Source of the DNA: Desulfovibrio desulfuricans
GTDB taxonomy: Bacteria > Desulfobacterota > Desulfovibrionia > Desulfovibrionales > Desulfovibrionaceae
DNA length: 64,000 nt
Direction: 5' to 3'
Assembly: GCF_004801255.1 (NCBI RefSeq)
Contig: NZ_CP036295.1
Location: 1,500,001 to 1,564,000, forward strand
The notes under the pieces were generated by a model. That model ran no database searches, had not been told where the DNA came from, and worked only from the letters and a program-made list of their open reading frames with translations. This document shows positions 59,649 to 64,000 of the stretch, in pieces (position 1 is the stretch's first letter; each line of letters starts with the position of its first letter). Position numbers and translations under genes: made by a program.

Positions 59649-60683
59649 CTACCAGCCCTGTGTCCCCTCACCCAGCAGCACAGAACAGCAGGTTTTGCGA
59701 AATTCCGCCTTCAGGCCCATGCGGGCGGCAAGGGCTGCGGCCTCATGCGAGGGCAGCGCCATGCGGTTGATGCCCGCACGCAGCGAGAGCACCTCCAGGG
59801 CGCTGGCGTCTTTGCGCGGACGGGCGCAGCCAAGGCTTATCTGGCTGTTTGGCATAAGCTCCCGCGCACGTATCACCAGGCCGCACACGCCGCGCGGGTC
59901 AGGCTGGCGCGCGTTTTCCATGGCTGTGCCCGGCAGGTTCATATAGGCCACTATCACCAGCAGCTCCGGCGGGTGGCGGGCCAGAATTTCCAGCGCGTGG
60001 TTTTCGCCCATCAGGCGGCCAAAATGTAGCCCGGCCACGATATGCGGCACCACCGGCAACCCCGCGTAGGCCAGGGCCTCAAGGCTTTGCCGCAGCAGCC
60101 GCAGGCCGTCGGGCAGATTGTAAACGCTGGCATAGGTCTGGTCGCTGCCGATAACGTCAATGAGCGCCTGATCCACTCCCGCGCTCTGCAGGGCCTCGGC
60201 CTCTCGCTTGTCCACCATGCCGCAGTGCACTGAAACGTACAGCCCTGTTTCCTGCTTTATGGCGGCGATGGTGTCGGTAAAATCCTGCCAAGGCACTTGA
60301 CCGCGTCCGTTGCACCCGCCGGAAAGCAGCACCCCCTGCGTGCCCTGGGCGACCAGCTCGCGGCATTTTTGCAGTAACCGTTGGGGAGAGCTTACGTCGG
60401 GCATGCCGAGCAGCAGTTTGCCGCCGCAGTGGGCGCACTGCTGCCGACAGACGCCCCCGGTGATGGAAAGCGCCGGATACTGCCCCTGCACGCCGTCGCG
60501 CACGTACATGCCCGGCAGGTAGAACAGAATCTTTTTTCCGTGGATTTTCCACGACAGCTCGCGCGCAGCGGTGAGCCGCGCGGTGTCCCAGCGCAGCTCC
60601 GGCGGGATATCTGCGGGCCATGACGAGCAGTAGCCGCCGTATGTTCCAGGTGCGGACACGCTAAGTTGTTCAGCTAGCTGCAT
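59649..60683 (-). CDS. Radical SAM enzyme of the LipS1/LipS2 lipoyl synthase type (first copy in cluster)
   Basis: A 344-residue radical SAM protein with CRQQCAHC (CxxxCxxC) at about residues 79-86 after ALSITGGV, then VLLSGGCNGRG, HCGMVDKREAEALQSAGVDQ and LPVVPHIVAGLHFG, the TIM-barrel strands of biotin-synthase-like enzymes. C-terminal cysteines (KTCCSVLLGEG, LGCARPR) may hold an auxiliary cluster. ATG 60683 overlaps the flavoprotein stop by 14 bases, so the two are translated together. Together with the next gene it should thiolate protein-bound octanoyl groups at C6 and C8. Confidence 0.82.
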   Translation of the reverse strand: MQLAEQLSVSAPGTYGGYCSSWPADIPPELRWDTARLTAARELSWKIHGKKILFYLPGMYVRDGVQGQYPALSITGGVCRQQCAHCGGKLLLGMPDVSSPQRLLQKCRELVAQGTQGVLLSGGCNGRGQVPWQDFTDTIAAIKQETGLYVSVHCGMVDKREAEALQSAGVDQALIDVIGSDQTYASVYNLPDGLRLLRQSLEALAYAGLPVVPHIVAGLHFGRLMGENHALEILARHPPELLVIVAYMNLPGTAMENARQPDPRGVCGLVIRARELMPNSQISLGCARPRKDASALEVLSLRAGINRMALPSHEAAALAARMGLKAEFRKTCCSVLLGEGTQGW

Positions 60684-61740
60684 AATATTCCCTGAATCCT
60701 ATCCAGAATTTCTTGATTGCGGCGTCAAGCGAACCCGTGTGCGCCTCCCACAACTGGCGGCGCTGATGCGCGTGGGAAAGAGCGTCGCCGTAAAAATCGG
60801 CCCATTCTTCCTCGTATTTGCGCAGCAGGGTCAGATCGTCCTCAAGCACGGCCCTTGCCGCCCAGCGGCCTGCCATAGCGCCGCCCACCACTGCCTGAAA
60901 AATGCCCGCGCCCGTAATGGGGTGGGTGTGCCCGGCGGCGTCGCCAGCAAGGATGGTGTCGCCGTACACGTAGGAGCGGGGAGGGCCGGCGGGTATCCAG
61001 CCGCCAGTAAGGCCAAGCGGTCTGTCGCCCACAAGGCCGAGCCCGACCATGCCGCGCACAAACCGCCGCAGCGCCCAGCGCAGGCCCGGCGTGCCCGGTG
61101 TGGGCAGCATGCCAAGACCCACATTGGCCACGTTGCCCTTGGGAAAAACCCATGCGTAGCCAGCGCGGATGCTCTCGTCAAAATAGATGTGGGTGTGCTC
61201 CAGCTTTTCCTGCAGGGGCAGGCGCACCTGTATGGAGGGCAGGCAGTGCGGCCTGGGCAGGCCTACCCAGCGGGCCACGCGCGAGACAGGGCCGTCGGCC
61301 CCAATGATAACCCGTGCGGCCACGCCGATTGTGGCGTTGTTGGGCGCGGACAACAACACCCTGCTGCCCGCGCCGCCTTCGCGGCCCACAGCGGCATGGC
61401 CCGGAAGAATCCTCGCGCCGCTGCACACGGCGGCGCGGGCAAGAGCCTGATCAAACATTTCCCTGTCTATGACGCAGCCGGGGGCGACCATGTCCTGTAT
61501 GCAGCGGCCATGCAGAAAGCTGCGCATGCCGGTTGTGCGCTGCACAATATATTCGTCGCCCACATCGGCCTGTCCAACCAGCATGGCGGGTATGTACTCG
61601 GCGCAGCGCACGGGCCTGCCTACAATATGCCGCCTCTCCGCCACAACAACAGAGGCCCCGGCCTGAGCCGCGGCGCGCGCGGCGCTTGATCCGGCTGGGC
61701 CGCTGCCCACCACAAGGACATCACAGTTTATGACGCGCAT
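60670..61740 (-). CDS. lipT: Geranylgeranyl-reductase-family flavoprotein (LipT-like)
   Basis: A 356-residue FAD protein: dinucleotide fold CDVLVVGSGPAGSSAARAAAQAG, then VGRPVRCAEYIP, IIGADGPVSRVARWVG and the second FAD motif TILAGDAAGHTHPITGAGIFQAV. The family includes geranylgeranyl reductases; a member named LipT is linked to lipS1/lipS2 clusters and proposed to pass electrons to the radical SAM enzymes. No lipid-synthesis genes lie nearby, so the lipoate role is favoured. GGGAGGCG precedes ATG 61740, which overlaps the ligase stop by 13 bases. Confidence 0.82.
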   Translation of the reverse strand: MRVINCDVLVVGSGPAGSSAARAAAQAGASVVVAERRHIVGRPVRCAEYIPAMLVGQADVGDEYIVQRTTGMRSFLHGRCIQDMVAPGCVIDREMFDQALARAAVCSGARILPGHAAVGREGGAGSRVLLSAPNNATIGVAARVIIGADGPVSRVARWVGLPRPHCLPSIQVRLPLQEKLEHTHIYFDESIRAGYAWVFPKGNVANVGLGMLPTPGTPGLRWALRRFVRGMVGLGLVGDRPLGLTGGWIPAGPPRSYVYGDTILAGDAAGHTHPITGAGIFQAVVGGAMAGRWAARAVLEDDLTLLRKYEEEWADFYGDALSHAHQRRQLWEAHTGSLDAAIKKFWIGFREYYAAS

Positions 61741-63326
61741 GACGTCGCCTCCCCGCCAGGAGCGTGCGTCTGCTGCGCCACACGTAAAATGGAATGCAGC
61801 AGGGGCATGTTCAGACTTGTCTGGCTGCGAAACTGCCCCTTGTGGGCCGCTTCGCTCTGATCCAGCTCGTAGCAGGTGGTATTTTCTATATCTATGAGAA
61901 TGCCCGGAAGACCCAGGCGGTCAAAGTCTTCGGCATGCTTGATGTAAAAAGGCTGGCAGCAGCAGCCGATAAAGGCGGGCACGCCCTGTTTTTTGAGCTT
62001 GTCCAGTTCTTCCATCAGGTCTTCAAAATTGGTTATGCATACGGTGCGCAGCTTGCGCTCGTGCCCCAGCGTCCAGGCCTCGCCCACGGAGCACTCGCCG
62101 CATGCGCGGCAAGCCTTGGTAAAGCGCAGGTCGCAGTCTTTGAGCTTGGCGCAATAGGGCAGCAGCAGTGCCTCTGGCCCGGCTGCCAGCACCTGGTCAA
62201 AGCTGCCGTTGGTGGTAAAGATGCGGTTGCAGTGCTCAAGCGGTATGCCGTGACGGGCAATGGCGGCCTTTTCCATGGCCATGCGCAGGGGAATGCAGAT
62301 GTCCTCGGCATCCATGTCGGGTATGGCTATGCGGCCGTCGTTGAAAAAGTCGTGGATTCTGCCGCACAGCTGCTCCATATTCAGAGGCTGGCCGCGCAAC
62401 GCCGCCTCAAGGTCAAACAGGGCGCGCGCGGGGAACGACAAAAAATCTCCGGTAATAAAGATGTTTTTGAGCACGCGGCGCGGCATGTTCAGCTGCATGG
62501 TCACGCGCACAAGGCCGTAGGGCGACTTGCGCGCGCCCTGTACAACCTCTGTTTTTTCATAGGTGGGGCGCACCATGTCTATCCATTGCTCAGACTGAAA
62601 GTAGGGCAGCCGCTCGGCCAGCATGTCTTCCTCTTCTGCCGTAAGCCCGCCGGGCACAAGGTTTATGCCCATATGGCGCTCAAAGGCGTCGGCAAGGGCA
62701 GCTTTTACGTCCGCGCTGGCCGGTACGCGTCCAAGTTCCCACGCCAGGCAGGTGACGCGTTTTTTGACGGAATCGATCTCCTTGGCCTTGAGCTTTTCGA
62801 CGGGCACGCGCAGGCACTTGAGCATGGTTTCCACGTCGAAATCCACCAGCAGCGTACCCTGAAACAGAAATGCCGCGTCGCAGTCCGTGCCGCCGGTGCC
62901 GGAAATTTTGCGCCCGGCCACCTCTATATCGTTGCGGGGACGAAAGGCCGCGTCTATGCCCATGCCGCGCAGGGCGGTGACGGTAGGTTCGCACAGACGG
63001 CGAAACAGGTTGGCGTTGGGTATGCCCACGCCAAAAAACGCCTTGTCGCAGATAAGCTCCCAGCCTATCTGGCTTTCGTCAAACAACAGGCCGCCTCCGC
63101 CGGTGATGCGGCGGTTGATGTCGATACCCTGCTCGCGGCAGTAGGACAGGCGTATTTCTTCCTGTATTGACTGGTGAAAGCCCACCAGAACCGTGGCCGG
63201 TTTGAATTGCAAAAAGCGCAGGGTGTCCTGCGAGCGGCCGCTGCCGCGTATTTCAAGCAGCACCTCGTCAAGCGCCATGTTTTCCGCCGCCGTAAGCGGC
63301 GGCAAATCAAGCAATCGCCACTGCAT
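61728..63326 (-). CDS. Lipoate-protein ligase fused to DUF116 domain (LplA-LplB-DUF116)
   Basis: A 532-residue protein. Residues 1-245 are an LplA-type catalytic domain (LPPLTAAENMALDEVLLE, DINRRITGGGGLLFDE, catalytic Lys in VAGRKISGTGGTDCDA, LFQGTLLVDFDVETML). Residues about 250-350 match the LplB/accessory domain (NMPRRVLKNIFITGDFLSFPARALFDLEAAL). Residues about 370-510 are a DUF116 domain: ALLLPYCAKLKDCDL, KACRACGECSVGEAW, AFIGCCCQPFY, with about ten cysteines, probably an Fe-S or Zn site. The His usual in the GGGxVxHD motif is Phe. It would attach octanoate or lipoate to carrier proteins, feeding the two radical SAM enzymes downstream. The DUF116 role is unknown. Confidence 0.87.
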   Translation of the reverse strand: MQWRLLDLPPLTAAENMALDEVLLEIRGSGRSQDTLRFLQFKPATVLVGFHQSIQEEIRLSYCREQGIDINRRITGGGGLLFDESQIGWELICDKAFFGVGIPNANLFRRLCEPTVTALRGMGIDAAFRPRNDIEVAGRKISGTGGTDCDAAFLFQGTLLVDFDVETMLKCLRVPVEKLKAKEIDSVKKRVTCLAWELGRVPASADVKAALADAFERHMGINLVPGGLTAEEEDMLAERLPYFQSEQWIDMVRPTYEKTEVVQGARKSPYGLVRVTMQLNMPRRVLKNIFITGDFLSFPARALFDLEAALRGQPLNMEQLCGRIHDFFNDGRIAIPDMDAEDICIPLRMAMEKAAIARHGIPLEHCNRIFTTNGSFDQVLAAGPEALLLPYCAKLKDCDLRFTKACRACGECSVGEAWTLGHERKLRTVCITNFEDLMEELDKLKKQGVPAFIGCCCQPFYIKHAEDFDRLGLPGILIDIENTTCYELDQSEAAHKGQFRSQTSLNMPLLHSILRVAQQTHAPGGEATSCAS

Positions 63327-63474
63327 ATGCGTCTCCTGATCGGGCGTTTGACGCCTCTACAGCTTGCCGGGGCATCGCCCCGCAAAGCCGGTTCGTGATC
63401 CCTGTTGTGCCGCGTAACTGCTGTTTACACACCTTGCCCCTGCACCGTTTTTTTCAGAGGCTTGCCCGCTCCGG

Positions 63475-64000
63475 TCAGGCCTGCGCGAGGGCTGCCCCGG
63501 TTTGAGCCTCTGCCGCCTTGCGTTTGGCCTCCTTGGCGTGGGCCTCAAGCGAGCGGGCCACAAGCTGGCTCATGTCCAGCACTTCTATGTTCACCTTGTT
63601 GCGCTTGGCGTGGGTGGTCATGGTGCGCACGCACTGCTGGCAGTTGGTGACAATGGCCTGCGCACCGGTGCGCAGGGCTTCCTCCACCTTGCGTTTGGAC
63701 ATGGCCGCCGCAAGGTCTGGGTCGATCATCTCGAGGTTGCCCCCGCCGCCGCAGCACAAGCAGTGCCGCCGGTTGTGCTCCATCTCCACCAGCTTGAGGC
63801 CGGGGATGCGGGCCATGACCTCGCGCGGCTCGTCAAATACGCGTCCGCCGCGCCCCAGATCGCAAGGGTCGTGGTAGGTCACGGTCATGGGCAGCTCGCC
63901 CAGAGGCAGCCTGTCTTCAAGCACAAGCTGCATGACCATTTCGGAGGCGTGGGCCAGCTCAAATTCCGGCGGGTACGATTCGCGCCAGATCTGGTAGCAG
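63475..64000 (-). CDS. CCG-domain Fe-S oxidoreductase (HdrD/GlcF-like), C-terminal part
   Basis: The frame is open to the right edge, so the 5' end is missing; the last 174 residues are visible. They form a CCG (cysteine-rich) domain: VTYHDPCDLGRGGRVFDEPREVMARIPG, then HCLCCGGGGNLEMID and TNCQQCVRTM. Such domains bind a non-cubane [4Fe-4S] cluster in heterodisulfide reductase, glycolate oxidase GlcF and lactate oxidases. The C-terminus ends in an Ala/Lys-rich tail. It is 148 bases upstream of the ligase gene on the same strand and may belong to its operon or be the end of another oxidoreductase unit. Confidence 0.87.
   Translation of the reverse strand, partial: CYQIWRESYPPEFELAHASEMVMQLVLEDRLPLGELPMTVTYHDPCDLGRGGRVFDEPREVMARIPGLKLVEMEHNRRHCLCCGGGGNLEMIDPDLAAAMSKRKVEEALRTGAQAIVTNCQQCVRTMTTHAKRNKVNIEVLDMSQLVARSLEAHAKEAKRKAAEAQTGAALAQA

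Overview
The window is an interior piece of a GC-rich chromosome from a Gram-negative, anaerobic, Desulfovibrio-like bacterium (Desulfovibrionaceae). The evidence is outer-membrane machinery (BamD, LolA, TonB, a TonB-dependent receptor), a membrane-anchored periplasmic [NiFe] hydrogenase with a b-type cytochrome, a giant acyl-CoA dehydratase activase, and a lipoate-assembly cluster of the LipS1/LipS2 type. I saw no tRNA, rRNA, CRISPR array, insertion sequence or prophage. Both ends cut genes: mreB on the left, an Fe-S oxidoreductase on the right. All assignments come from reading motifs in the translated sequence; no database search was run.

Bases 1-37,500 are mostly housekeeping genes in short operons. 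In order: the mreB tail; suhB-like inositol phosphatase; a degenerate Nudix protein sharing its start-codon site with divergent rimI; rimI-tpiA-secG; an Smr-domain protein; mutS with a DUF1992 gene; a LapA-like membrane protein; xerD, a DHH-CBS-CCA tRNA nucleotidyltransferase fusion and a HIT protein; folK and a YHS-like anchored protein; a 1,444-residue activase; an M23 endopeptidase; pcm-mrp; pgsA, a small protein, ftsB, a TPR protein and a lipoprotein; fbp; tsaD; trxA-trxB-bamD; a CDF metal transporter with three C-terminal cytosolic domains; engB; efp-ftsK-lolA. The ftsK frame has no ATG/GTG/TTG at its proper start, only an ACG placed correctly behind a strong Shine-Dalgarno sequence.

Bases 37,600-44,250 (minus strand) hold the energy and sensing block: hydrogenase small subunit, large subunit, cytochrome b and maturation protease, with a NIT-domain chemotaxis receptor just upstream.

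Bases 44,250-57,900 look accessory. A metal-uptake locus consists of tonB facing a tight minus-strand set: TonB-dependent receptor, SAM methyltransferase, metal-type binding protein with altered ligand positions, ABC ATPase and permease. It is followed by a ferredoxin-nitroreductase and a SnoaL-like protein opposite a WYL regulator, with a perfect inverted repeat between them. Next come two unrecognised exported proteins and a rhodanese divergent from a LysR regulator. Several intergenic regions here are AT-rich.

Bases 57,800-64,000 (minus strand) contain an SGNH hydrolase and the lipoate cluster: an LplA-LplB-DUF116 fusion, a geranylgeranyl-reductase-type flavoprotein (LipT-like) and two radical SAM enzymes, the first three joined by overlapping reading frames and the fourth 39 bases downstream. 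A CCG-domain Fe-S oxidoreductase lies just upstream. Together they would ligate octanoate or lipoate to carrier proteins and insert the two sulfurs. The DUF116 fusion and the Fe-S neighbour are the least explained parts.
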